DNA of 64,000 nt. It comes from Lodderomyces elongisporus. Its lineage: Eukaryota > Ascomycota > Pichiomycetes > Serinales > Debaryomycetaceae. Each line of letters opens with the position of its first letter. The first letter of the stretch is position 1. Below, piece by piece: positions 20,469 to 31,300 of the stretch. The position numbers and the translations under genes are program-made. The stretch covers positions 815,501 to 879,500 of the forward strand of contig NC_083673.1 in assembly GCF_030384665.1 (NCBI RefSeq). The letters run 5' to 3'. The notes under the pieces were generated by a model. It searched no databases. It saw only the letters and a program-made list of their open reading frames with translations, and had not been told where the DNA came from.

Positions 20469-21200
20469 ATTATCGAAATTAGTAAGGTAAATAAATGCTG
20501 CAAACTAATCCGTTTAAACAGATGCTTATTGAATTGAATGAAGATACTTATTCCTTACGGTGTACTAATTGCCTTTTCTGATATATGAATCTGTCTATCT
20601 ATCTATCTGTCTATCTATCTATTTATTTATTAATTAATTTGTTTCTTTGTTTGTTAATTTGTTGATTTATTAATCAATTTATGTGTGTGAGTTTGTATGT
20701 GTGCTTGTAGGGTCTTGTAAGAAACAAAGCGGTGTTTATAGTCCGAGAAAATAGGGTGGCTCTTTACAAACAAAACATTCGGCTTATCTTAAAAAAGTGT
20801 GGCGCTTACTTTCGTCTTGTTAAACAGCTTAGAGCCGCGTAAACTCCTGGCTCTGTGTTGCTCTAAGATATCGCTACCAAAATTTGTCAACGGGTCCAAC
20901 GTAAGAAGAAGAAAAGAAGAAGAAGAAAAAAAAGGAAGAGAGAGAAAGTGAGAAAGTGTGCGTGTGTATACGTACAAGCGTGAGAAGAGTGTGCGGGAAT
21001 GAGAGTGTATGTGTTTGTGCGTAGGTGCGTTTATGGATGTGTAGTTGTTTAAGAGAGACGCACTCAATTGTCGTGTAACTACTAGGGCCATTCATATATT
21101 CATTTATTCATTTAATTATTCATTCATTCAAGTCAAGTCAAGTACAGGTCATTACTGATTGCACAATACCTGAAAGCCACTTACACAGTTTAATAACTTG
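20469..21200. other. Intergenic: divergent promoter of FRA1 and SPC3
   Basis: There are 732 bp here. A (CTAT)n/(TTTA)n tetranucleotide block lies at 20586-20640. A strongly strand-asymmetric purine/GT-rich stretch lies at 20905-21045 (GAAGAA, GTGTGCG and GAGTGTATG runs). ATTCATT repeats, then AAGTC copies, lie at 21095-21150. No gene is supported. Confidence 0.65.
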
Positions 21201-21758
21201 ATGTTTAATTTAGTGACAAGGGTCCAGGCTGCTGCCAATCAGGCATTAACTTCGGCTAGTATTATAGCTGGAATTGTTATTCTAGCCACCTTTTTCCAAT
21301 TGTATCAGAATGATGTATGGAATTTATCGACAACTTCAATCACCAACATCGAGCCCAAATCCAGCATTAAGTACTCCTTCCAATATGGCTCGGTGAATCG
21401 AAAACCGAAAGAAAATGCTAAAATAACATTTGATTTAAAAACAGACCTCAGTGATTTATTCAATTGGAATACTAAACAAGTTTTTGTCTACTTGACTGCT
21501 GAGTACCCGGGAAAATCTGATGGTAGTTTAAACAAAGTGACTTTCTGGGACAAAATCATTAAATCTAAAGATGATGCTGTGTTGGATTTAAAAGGCCAAA
21601 GAAGTAAATATTCAGTTTGGGATGTTGAGAAGGGGTTTAGAGAAAGAAATGCCACTGTGAGATTGGAGTGGAATATCCAGCCACATATTGGGCCATTAGT
21701 TTTCGGAGAAACGGGCGATGTAGCCTCTTTTAATTTCCCTTTACCGCCAAGCAAATAG
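21201..21758 (+). CDS. SPC3: Signal peptidase complex subunit Spc3
   Basis: Spc3 is the essential ER-membrane glycoprotein subunit of the signal peptidase complex, needed with Sec11 for signal sequence cleavage. The first in-frame ATG is 21201 (a TTG precedes it), giving 185 residues against 184 in S. cerevisiae. One N-terminal membrane helix (ALTSASIIAGIVILATFFQL, residues ~15-34) anchors a lumenal β-sandwich. Family landmarks are FDLKTDLSDLFNWNTKQVFVY, typical of SPC22/SPC25-type subunits, and the C-terminal EWNIQPHIGPLVFGETG. No KDEL-like motif is present. Confidence 0.93.
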   Translation: MFNLVTRVQAAANQALTSASIIAGIVILATFFQLYQNDVWNLSTTSITNIEPKSSIKYSFQYGSVNRKPKENAKITFDLKTDLSDLFNWNTKQVFVYLTAEYPGKSDGSLNKVTFWDKIIKSKDDAVLDLKGQRSKYSVWDVEKGFRERNATVRLEWNIQPHIGPLVFGETGDVASFNFPLPPSK

Positions 21759-22072
21759 TCGAGAAATAATGAATTTTAAATGATAAAGTATATAAAATTC
21801 TCATAAATCATATCAAGTGAAATGAAATAAAATCAATTGAAAAAAAGTGGACTCAGTATCAATAAAGGTTTTAATTCAGGAGAACAAACCTGTATATATA
21901 TATATATATATATATTAAATGGTTTGGAAAACTAAACTAGAGAAAATATCAAATACATAACATTATAAACTATCAATTCAACAAATTGAATTATAAAGAA
22001 AAATAAGTTGGAGGGGGGGGGAAGGTAAAAAAATTAAAAGTAAAAGGAGAAAATTATAATACATGCGTCTAT
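21759..22072. other. Intergenic: convergent 3' ends of SPC3 and the mitochondrial repeat protein
   Basis: These 314 bp contain a (TA)n run at about 21893-21915 and a G8-9 run near 22011-22020, with A-rich DNA between. Both flanking genes end here, so the stretch carries their 3' UTRs. Confidence 0.65.
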
Positions 22073-25000
22073 TTACATGTTAAAAGTATTTCCCAGTTCA
22101 CCAATCGAATCTGATTTCACCCGCTTCTCGACTCTATTCTGTAGTTGCATCTGTCGTAAATGTCGCAGCTCATTTGACTGATGCAAACTCTGTGACTTCT
22201 GTGACTTCTGTGACAACTGCGAGAAATGGAGCATTGGAGTCAAATCAAGTTTAGCATCTTTTGATATATAAAAATCAATATTTTTATCTGTTTTTAGTAA
22301 TAGATATTTGAGTACATCCTTTGATTTTTCAATTCTTATAGTTTTCTGATCTCCAAACCTCAGTTTGTTCCTATCTGGTAGTTTGGTTTCCAATGTTCGA
22401 TAGTAACGGTCAATTTCAGAATTGAATCGACTCAACATTACGTAGAACTCTGACTTTGATGAATACAACTTCATAGTCTTTGGAAAGTTCAATTCTAGAT
22501 ATCGAACATCTAAATTTCCCTCCATAATCTCTTTTTGAAGTGTGATTTTCATGGTCCTAAAGGTGTTTGCAACTAAATTGAGTCCCTTGATACGACGACT
22601 TGGGTTAAAGTAATCTATAAATTCAAATATAGTCATTGAACTTCCAAGAAAAGGATCTTCGCCTATATTGAACAAGTACCCGCGACTACTCCTAAGAAAA
22701 TTAATAATATAATCCTTAGGTTCGAGTTGTTCACGAGTTTGATTTAAAGGTTCAATATTATAAAATTTCGAAAGGATTGAAAATTTCTTCTCCACCGCTT
22801 CATCGCCGTATTTCAGTGCCATGTGCAACATACAAAGCTTATAACAAAATCTTTTCTTTTGATAACGGGTTAATTCCGAAAGATTTGTATCCGCGAGATA
22901 CTTTTCAATAACTTTCAATATTCGATCGAGGTCACGATTCGGAGACTTCAAACAAGTATCAAGGAGTTTGTTATAATCAGAATTTGGCATAGTAACTCCT
23001 TTCAATAACAAATCGAGAACCTCGTTTTGCAACTTTTCATCTAGCGTGCCATTTAAATTCATATGCATTTGTATCATTTCAACCAAAACTTCCCCAAATT
23101 CTCGACTAAAGAAAGGTGGTATTACAAACGGCTCATTCTCTGGTGAGACATTTTGCATGTAATTCAACATTTCCGAGTATTGATTATACGTTTCAGTTAA
23201 AAATTGAGCATACTCTTGCGTGCTCTTTCTTTTCAAAATCAATCTTTGCATTGAATTTGTTCGAAGCTTTAATTTCAACGGAAATGCATCTTTTTTCAAT
23301 TTCTTTTGGCAACCAGCTAAAAATTGCTCAACAATCTCATCTGCAATCTCTGCAGGTACATTCTTCTGGAACTGGAGAACAACTTTTGATAAGGAAACAC
23401 AATTCTGTTGGAAATCTAATTTGACGTCTGTAGCTGGATTTTCATCGAAAACGCCGTAATTACGCAAAAGCTGCTCTAACATACGTTTTGATCGTCTAAA
23501 CGTTGGCTCTTTCTTAGAATCCATATATGTCAATGCCCCTAATACGTAGTAATAAGCTTCTGCTGTTACACGGATATTCCTCTCTTTCATTAGTTTGTGG
23601 ATTCTCATAACCTCAGGTGGATTAAATTTCTCAAAGCTCAGATACAAACGCAACAGAGGTAAAAATAACGCGATGTCATATTTCATATGGCGCTGGTCTT
23701 GGATTAAAGCAGCAGTCGCTGCTGCCCTTCGCAGGTGGCCCCTCAATTTTCGAATACCTCTTTCTCTACTAAATTGCTTAGCTTGATTGTTCAACAGATC
23801 CATTATTCCTGCTAAAAATTCAACTCCACCAACTTGTGCTTGGAACATAGAATAGTGTTCGTTTGACCAACTAGCAAGAATGAAAAATATACGACGCTCA
23901 ATAGAACGTTTCAAGTTTAATGGCGGGTTCAGTTGTAGCCACATTGTGTAGTTGCGCAATTGCGAAGAATATATGCGGAAATCAAAAAAGGGAATTGCAG
24001 AGTTTCCATGTGCCTCAAATGCTACTTCTTCTGCCTCTGCAAATCTTCCGAGCGTAGATAATGCGTGGACTATTGCTGAGTGAAACTCAGAACTCTCTCT
24101 ATTACACCTGCTAACCAAGTTACGCAATCTTTGAAACTCTCTCAACGCACAATTGTCTGCAAAATATATTAGCACTTCTGACAAAAACGAGTCCGAAACA
24201 AATTTAACACCAGTTTTGACTTCGTTTTCGAGATAGCTATGAAGTCTTTGCAAGACTTCAGTATAGTCTTGTTTTTCCATGAAAAGCCTCATTGTGAATG
24301 GAACAAGGACATGTACATCTTTGTTGGGCGCAGGCGCAGATTTATCTTGTGACAAGCTTATATACTCTTGTAAGAGATTATCAAGACCTGATTGATCCTC
24401 ATGCCTCAATTTCATTTTCATCAAAGCAGTGAAGACGGCTGCATTGGCATTCATCTTGCGAGCTTTTATGTGGCGATATAGTTTCTCCAACTGGACATCG
24501 GCTTTTAGGTATTCCAATGCTTGTATCGCAATCCCATAATGAATAGTACTAGGCAAGTCTTCCTTACCAGCCATCATTTCAAATCTTTTTTGTAACGACT
24601 TCCAATCCTTGTTTTCGGCACATAAACTAAGAAAAATTTCCTCTTGTACCCGTGCATCTTGCAAAACTGATTGCTCCAGAAATAAATCAAACACTGCATC
24701 TTCATTAAATTTAGCACGGGCTTTCATCGCATATGCTAAATCCAATGGACTCAATGCATCCTCTGTTTTATCTTCTGCCTTCTTTTTCTCACTAAGTTTG
24801 AACTTGAATATGATGTTTGTAATTGAAGGTGCCTTGTCTACTAACACTCTCATCAAATGCGTAAAGAACAAACGTGTATCCTCTTTGTCAAACCTCAGCT
24901 CCACAATGGCCAAAAGATCATGTAGATACCCATGTAGGCGGCTGATATCGACCGGAGCCAATCCAATTAAAACAAAGATGTCGTCGTATTCTGTATGTTT

Positions 25001-25915
25001 CGGATCCTTGAACCATTCTTCTGATTCCAATTTGTTTGCAAAATCTAGGAACTGGCCAACTAGTTTAATCTTCACGTACATGGGTTTTGCTGCACGCATG
25101 GCCGGCGTGATTAGTAATTTCAAAAATTCTCTTCGCTGCTCAAGAGGAATATCTTCACAAGACAAGTATTTCTCCATTTCTTCTTGGTCAAAGTCGATCT
25201 CGGATTCTGAACTATTCCATGTTGCTCGAGCTGCCTGTAATCCTCTATCCAAATAATTGAGGCTTTCCGATGGAACATATTGTAGAATTACCGGCATGAT
25301 TTTGGTTTGGAAGAATTCATATTCTCCGGTTGCAAGCAAAAGCCGCAACAAAAGATCTCTCCTATTGACAATTTCTTCCATAAGCCTCTGAACTCCCAGA
25401 GTGTTGCGGCTTCGGGAGCTGAGAGCTTGCCATATGCTCGCTATAGTTTTCACCCCTGATGCTCTGAATTCGTAGGATGCCTTGACTATGTGATCAAAGT
25501 CATCAAGAATCATTGCAATATCCTTGTTGCTAAACAGGCTCGCGGTTTTCAACCACTGAATATATCGGTCATGGTCTTCGCCGAATATGATCTTGTTGGC
25601 CTTGGCAAAGCCGCCACTTAAAAAACTTTCAAAAAACGCCTGACGCGGTGGAGATGGGTATAAGTATTTTGAAACAAACCTCAACTGGGTGTGATTTTTG
25701 TTGAATAATGTTGGATAATAACAATTACTTTTTGACATACTCGATGGATTCAATAGAAAATTTTCTGATGTTTCATAAAATGGCTGCGGTCGTGATCGCA
25801 ATAATCCCATTGATAATGCTCTCCTGATGTGCGATGGTCTCTGTAGAAGAAGAGCAATCTCTCGTCTTCTAGACAACTCTCTGGTGAAAACACTATGGCA
25901 TCGTAGTCGAATCAT
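22073..25915 (-). CDS. Large mitochondrial helical-repeat (PPR-like) protein
   Basis: The protein is 1280 residues from the ATG at 25915. The first ~50 residues are rich in Arg and Ser with few acids (FTRELSRRREIALLLQRPSH), a strong mitochondrial presequence. The rest is an all-helical scaffold. Stretches such as AAVFTALMKMKLRHEDQSG and VTAEAYYYVLGALTYMDSKK look like degenerate pentatricopeptide repeats. It has no transmembrane or catalytic motif. Yeast PPR proteins of this size (for example the Pet309 type) bind mitochondrial mRNAs and support translation or stability, so an RNA role is inferred. I do not recognise which orthologue it is; PPR proteins diverge quickly in this clade. Confidence 0.65.
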   Translation of the reverse strand: MIRLRCHSVFTRELSRRREIALLLQRPSHIRRALSMGLLRSRPQPFYETSENFLLNPSSMSKSNCYYPTLFNKNHTQLRFVSKYLYPSPPRQAFFESFLSGGFAKANKIIFGEDHDRYIQWLKTASLFSNKDIAMILDDFDHIVKASYEFRASGVKTIASIWQALSSRSRNTLGVQRLMEEIVNRRDLLLRLLLATGEYEFFQTKIMPVILQYVPSESLNYLDRGLQAARATWNSSESEIDFDQEEMEKYLSCEDIPLEQRREFLKLLITPAMRAAKPMYVKIKLVGQFLDFANKLESEEWFKDPKHTEYDDIFVLIGLAPVDISRLHGYLHDLLAIVELRFDKEDTRLFFTHLMRVLVDKAPSITNIIFKFKLSEKKKAEDKTEDALSPLDLAYAMKARAKFNEDAVFDLFLEQSVLQDARVQEEIFLSLCAENKDWKSLQKRFEMMAGKEDLPSTIHYGIAIQALEYLKADVQLEKLYRHIKARKMNANAAVFTALMKMKLRHEDQSGLDNLLQEYISLSQDKSAPAPNKDVHVLVPFTMRLFMEKQDYTEVLQRLHSYLENEVKTGVKFVSDSFLSEVLIYFADNCALREFQRLRNLVSRCNRESSEFHSAIVHALSTLGRFAEAEEVAFEAHGNSAIPFFDFRIYSSQLRNYTMWLQLNPPLNLKRSIERRIFFILASWSNEHYSMFQAQVGGVEFLAGIMDLLNNQAKQFSRERGIRKLRGHLRRAAATAALIQDQRHMKYDIALFLPLLRLYLSFEKFNPPEVMRIHKLMKERNIRVTAEAYYYVLGALTYMDSKKEPTFRRSKRMLEQLLRNYGVFDENPATDVKLDFQQNCVSLSKVVLQFQKNVPAEIADEIVEQFLAGCQKKLKKDAFPLKLKLRTNSMQRLILKRKSTQEYAQFLTETYNQYSEMLNYMQNVSPENEPFVIPPFFSREFGEVLVEMIQMHMNLNGTLDEKLQNEVLDLLLKGVTMPNSDYNKLLDTCLKSPNRDLDRILKVIEKYLADTNLSELTRYQKKRFCYKLCMLHMALKYGDEAVEKKFSILSKFYNIEPLNQTREQLEPKDYIINFLRSSRGYLFNIGEDPFLGSSMTIFEFIDYFNPSRRIKGLNLVANTFRTMKITLQKEIMEGNLDVRYLELNFPKTMKLYSSKSEFYVMLSRFNSEIDRYYRTLETKLPDRNKLRFGDQKTIRIEKSKDVLKYLLLKTDKNIDFYISKDAKLDLTPMLHFSQLSQKSQKSQSLHQSNELRHLRQMQLQNRVEKRVKSDSIGELGNTFNM

Positions 25916-28376
25916 TGCAACGACAAACTTTGTTAACTTTCTTCCACTTCTTCTTCTTGTTCTTTTTCTTTTTCTTGTTCTTGTTCTGCTCTCAAAACTG
26001 TAAACCTATGTGAGCGTTTGTTCGTATGTATTTATGTATCTATGTATGTATGTGTGTATGTGTGTATAAATGTATATATACAAGAAAGGTTTCGTGGCTA
26101 ATAGGTGTGTGCTTGGAAAATAAAATCTTACGTTAAATAACGTGTTGCAAATTTGGAAATTTTCGAAGCGCTTATAATTTGTCTTACTATTACTCTCGTG
26201 CATACTATGAAGCCTGGGCGAAATTGCACACTTAGAGTAAGACTACAATATCTTCTTCAAGAGATACTTCACAGAGATGAAAAGTATTTGGTTCAATTAT
26301 GCTATTCATTCATTCATTCATTCATTCATTAAAGTGCCTAATTATAAAATGTTCATTTTCTATATATATGATTCATTCATCGATAGATCAAAGTGAGTCT
26401 ATACATACATATATATATATATCGACATGTTCACTATATACGTTCAGCCTATTAGTCGCTATAAACATCATCCTCACACATACCTGGTGCAAAAAACAAA
26501 AGTTTCAATCAGAGTCATTAAATCAGTTTTTTTATGGTGTAGTCACTGAAGTAAAACTTCTAGTACAGTGTGAATATTGTAAAAAATCATCATAGAAACC
26601 TTTTGCAACAACAAGTATGCTGATATAAGAATGATGAAAATGACGTTTGTAGCCACTAACAAAAGCAAACATAGCTAGTGAAAAAAAAAATAGCAGCAGT
26701 ATTAGCAGTAACATATATAATCTAAACCTTTGAGTTAGTTACATTGTCTCCAGACAAAATAAAGAAAATATAAAAAATTTCAAATCAGATCGTATTCAGA
26801 AAAAACGACCTTTCATCAAGTATTCCATAGCCAACAAGTCCAAAATTTTGTACACTAGACCTGCGACTCCTTCTCCCTATTTGTACAAGAGAAGGGGCAA
26901 GGAACCAATTATGTCCGCCCGGTCGGTATCAATCATCCTCAAATCTGATCAAATAATAGAGACAATCTGTTTGTTGTTACATACACTAATAACCATTGTT
27001 AGTAAAGGAACTTTGAATTCAAAAAAATAAAAAAGAAAAAAGAAAACAAAATTTGATTCATGTATATGTAAATGTGTAGGGATAAAAAATCGGCTCATAC
27101 AAGGCTGAAACTTAACGATAATGCTTATTGTCAACCTGTGAAAATTCAGTTGGAACAATTGGTAAATGCAATTAATCATCGCCGATTTTGTAAAACATTA
27201 CAAAAGTGGAAAAATTTAAAGTAAATAAAACATACTTTCATATCAATGGTGACGACAATAGCCTTAATGGCTATGTTTCTTGAAAGAAGGAAGAAAAATA
27301 AGTGGACCTTGAGTGTTGGAAAAAAAAAGAAAAATTTCTGAGAGAAAGTTTTTAAAAGTCTATTCACTCCATCGCGAGAGCAAAAAAATAAGACGCTACC
27401 AAATGTACTTGTAAGTGTCTTCTTTTTTTAGTGTGTGTGTGTATATGTGTGTGTGTATGTGTATTAGTTGTGTTGACTGCTTTCGCACTTGTGAAAACGA
27501 GTTTAAAAATTTTCTCCCTTCACCTTATTAACTCTTTACCACGTGATTGTTTCCACCAACCAATTTTGTTTAGCCCAAAAGTTTGCAACATTTTCTTCTT
27601 TGGTTTCTCTAATGATTACTGTTAATTTCAACTACTTAGCCTTGCTTTATGTCCCTCCAAAAAATTCTGACTAGAAAATCAACTTATACTACTAAGCATG
27701 TAGAGAAGAAGCTTTGCAATGATTAATATACTTGATAATGATGTGTAAGAAGTTGACAATTCAAAAAGCTTATTTCGGCGTTCGACTTTAGATTTTACTT
27801 TGACTTCGACTTCGACTTTGACTTCGACTTTAAAGTTTCTTTGCTGATGGTTGAAGGTAAAGTTCAATAGAGAGCAAGAGGAGAAGATGAAATTTCAATA
27901 AACATAATAAAATATTCAAAGTACTCTAAGTTTTGATCAGTTAACAAATTTCAATACTGCAGCCAAAATTCCTTAAACACGGGACGCATGTTGGAACAAC
28001 GATCCAATTGTTTATGTTGTATCACAAACCCTGACTCACATTCTTGTATTCCTTCATTTTGCTAATCAAGCCTCTTCTTCTTCTTCTTCTTCTTCTTCTT
28101 CTTCCTCCCATTTGGTGCACAAAACAAGCAGGTTCATTTATGGTTGCAAATAATTTCATTGCGACATAATATTGTATGCTTCACTCGCGACTATAGCATG
28201 CGCGGGTTTTGACTTTATTCTTTTGTTTTTATCTTCATTTTTATTTTTACTTTGCTTAAGTAATTGTTCGCTCAAAGGTTCTTAGTGTGGCTCGCGTTAA
28301 TTCAAGTCACCAAAAGATAGTTCCGTGCTACACACTACATATACATGGACCTGCTACATCTGAAGCTTGTGGAAGG
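25916..28376. other. Intergenic: 2.5-kb divergent region rich in microsatellites
   Basis: No ATG frame of credible length or composition was found. Simple repeats include TATG/TGTA runs at 26025-26085, (ATTC)7 near 26301-26330, a (TG)n run at 27430-27460, GACTTY hexamers at 27782-27833 and (CTT)n at 28073-28103. An E-box CACGTG is at 27540-27545. The length is unusual for this window, so regulatory or non-coding transcription is possible, but no RNA structure could be supported by eye. Confidence 0.55.
27782..27833. repeat. Degenerate GACTTC/GACTTT hexamer array
   Basis: Copies of TTCGACTTT and GACTTCGACTTC alternate over about 50 bp. On the minus strand one frame reads alternating Lys-Val and Glu-Val codons, but that frame has no ATG and ends soon, so it is treated as non-coding. 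Confidence 0.7.
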
Positions 28377-31300
28377 ATGGATGTAAAGTTAGATTCCTTT
28401 GAAAATGACAACCGACAACTGAGTACAAAATATAAGGAATTGGAGGACGCGTTTGTGGATAGGAATTTCAAACATGAAGTATTTATCAAACAAACATTAG
28501 TGTCATCCTCAGCAATATTGGGAATTTTTCCTCAATTTAAAGTAAGACTAAACAAGGAGTTCAGAGGCCTGACGAGCAGCACGTACAAAGATGACGAGTT
28601 TCAACTGATATCTGCTCCAACAGAAGACTCTCAAGCTGATGTTTTCGACGAAATGGACATTCTCGAAGAGTTTGACCATAATGAAACAAACACAACAGAT
28701 TACAATTTCGATCGTGCTATCTACAACGATGTAAATGTATTGGTCAAGCACCTGTCCCTAGTTGTCGACGATATAGAATACAAATTGAAAGCACCGGTGA
28801 GGTCTTTTTGCCGGGTTCGTGCCGGTGTTGCACAAGAAGAAGACCATCTCGCCATTACATTAACATCTGGGTTCTTACTTCTTTTGCGTGTATATCACAT
28901 TCCAAGACAAGTTAGTGATTCAGACTACAGTTATAACCATCATTGCAGCTGTCACCAAAATCACCATCACTATTGTGATATCTGCGATAAGAGAAACATG
29001 CATTTGGTGTTTAAACCCTTTATCATCCAATGGTGGAACTTGGTATCCAAGGGCAAGAGCCACATAGATCTACAAACTAGTGGATTTGACTTGAAATCAA
29101 CGATTCTGGGCAGTGCCACTGTTTCGCTTTCTGCATCCGACTCTTTCAGATTATATGCAACAGCCAAACAGTCACTGAGTGGGATTGTGTTTGAAAGTCA
29201 TTTAAACGTTGCACTAGGTGGATCCTTGATTGATTCATGCTTTTTGGAGCCACGATATGCAGCACAAACGGATATGTTCTTAACACTTGTGTTTACAGAG
29301 CAAAGGCGGTTATTTATAAACTTGTATTCATGGTCTAATTTTTATGGACCCAAGCGCGGGATTGATAAAACAACATTACCATTACGGAATACTTTTGAAA
29401 TTCCTGTCTTCATTGCACCATTAAACAACAACGGGTCTTTCTTGTTTGTATCTCCGACAAATTTGTTGATTCTTACAGTTCATGATATAATTTCAGCTGA
29501 ACACGTATTCAAATCAAAAGGAGCCCCATGGACATCATTTCCAACCTCTTTTTACGTTCCAGAATCGAGAGTTTTTATGTCAAAAAACACAAATTTGGAT
29601 GTTAAATTGGGTTCTAATTCAAATCCAACCAACACAAACATGAACATGAACCAAAGTTTGGATGAAGTGATAATTGCAACAAAAGATGGAATATTGTACT
29701 CCGTAGTGGTTGCTGATAATGATTTTGTCTCCATACAGCCAATATTTAAAGTTACAAATGCTATATCAAGCTTTACATTTGAAGCCTCGAACAATGCAAA
29801 ACTTTATATTTTGTCATTCGCAAGCATCGGTGGTGGAGGCAAGATCCTAAGACTTTGTGAAAAACATGAAAAAAAGGAGAGCAAGGAGAACAAGGAGAAA
29901 AATTTTGCTGATGATGATAATGATTATAATGATGATAAAGATAATGAAAATGATGATGGTGATGGTGACGATGGTGACGATGGAGATGGCGATAAGAAAA
30001 GAGCTGATTCAAAAAGCTACAAATTTGACATTCACAGCACAATAGAAAATTATGATGCATGGGCACCCGTAGTAGATTGTGTTATGGTTCCTCTGCAACA
30101 AGCGAAGAACTCGACTCTACCTGAATGTGATGAACTTTGGGCTCTTGTTGGATTAAATCGCAAGCGCTCGCTCTCACAAATTCATGATGGTTATACTGGC
30201 CGCAAGCTTAGAAGCACTTATACCGACTGGAGAAAAGCAAGAAAGACATGGCTGGTGATATTAAATAACACATATTACATCTTTTGTCTGTTGCCTTTTC
30301 AAACCATTTTGCTTGAGCTTGATGAAAGTGACAAAATCGACCCAGTAATGGAAATACAAGATCCATTAATTGGAATTACTTCAGATACAGTATTTGTATC
30401 GACAATGGGCTTTGGGGACGATGAGATGGTAATACAGATCTCATCCAATTCCATAATATTGAGTAATCTATTTGACACGTTCTTACAACAAGGAGTTGAT
30501 TACACTATCCTATTTGCCGAAGTTATAGGCCGCATCTTGGTACTTGTGGGAGAATCAAACGAAGGACGTGCAACTCTTTATGCATACATTATTGCTGACC
30601 CAAACGAGAAACTGGAATTGGAAATCAATACCAATACCGATACCGATACCAATGTTGATGATATTTTTATCCTTTGGACTACGATTCATCTAGATTCTAA
30701 TCCTTCTATGCTTAAATCTTACCGCAACAAAGATAGTATGGGATTTGTTTTAGGAACGTATGCAGGGACTTTAGAGTTTTACAATATTGATAAAAACTCG
30801 ATCTCTCTTGGCAATATTGTACATTTGAAACTGTTTGGCGATTCCTCGCATCAGTGTGATAACATTTCAAGGGAATTTTTCATTCCTAATGATTTCGTTC
30901 AGAACAATAATGACCTTGTTTTAGTTGGAATGCAAAATGGATTTGTATTTTGTTTTGACAATAGTCAAAAAAAACCTGTGTATCAAAATTTTTGGAAAAT
31001 TGGCGAACAAAGTGTTTTGTTCCTCAAAGTGGACTTGAATATAACATTTATTGCTTGTGGGTCGTTATTTTTGTACGATCCTCAGGTTGGTAAGTATCCG
31101 CAAAAAGTCAACTTTAACGAACTCCAACCTAGAACCATTGGATCGATGCTATATATGCGAAACACGTCTGTCACTAACAAGAGGTGCCGACTTGCATTGT
31201 TTAGAAATAACGGACTCGTCTTGACAGAAGTCTCTATGTATAAAAGGTTCTCGACGAAAAGTATTAGAGTTTCAGAAAATTCAACAAAAGTTCAGTTCTT

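Noticed and set aside
28287..28376. 30-codon N-terminal extension of the Mms1-like protein
   Set aside because: It would need a GTG start. The first ATG is 28377, and no intron signals that could join an upstream exon were found.
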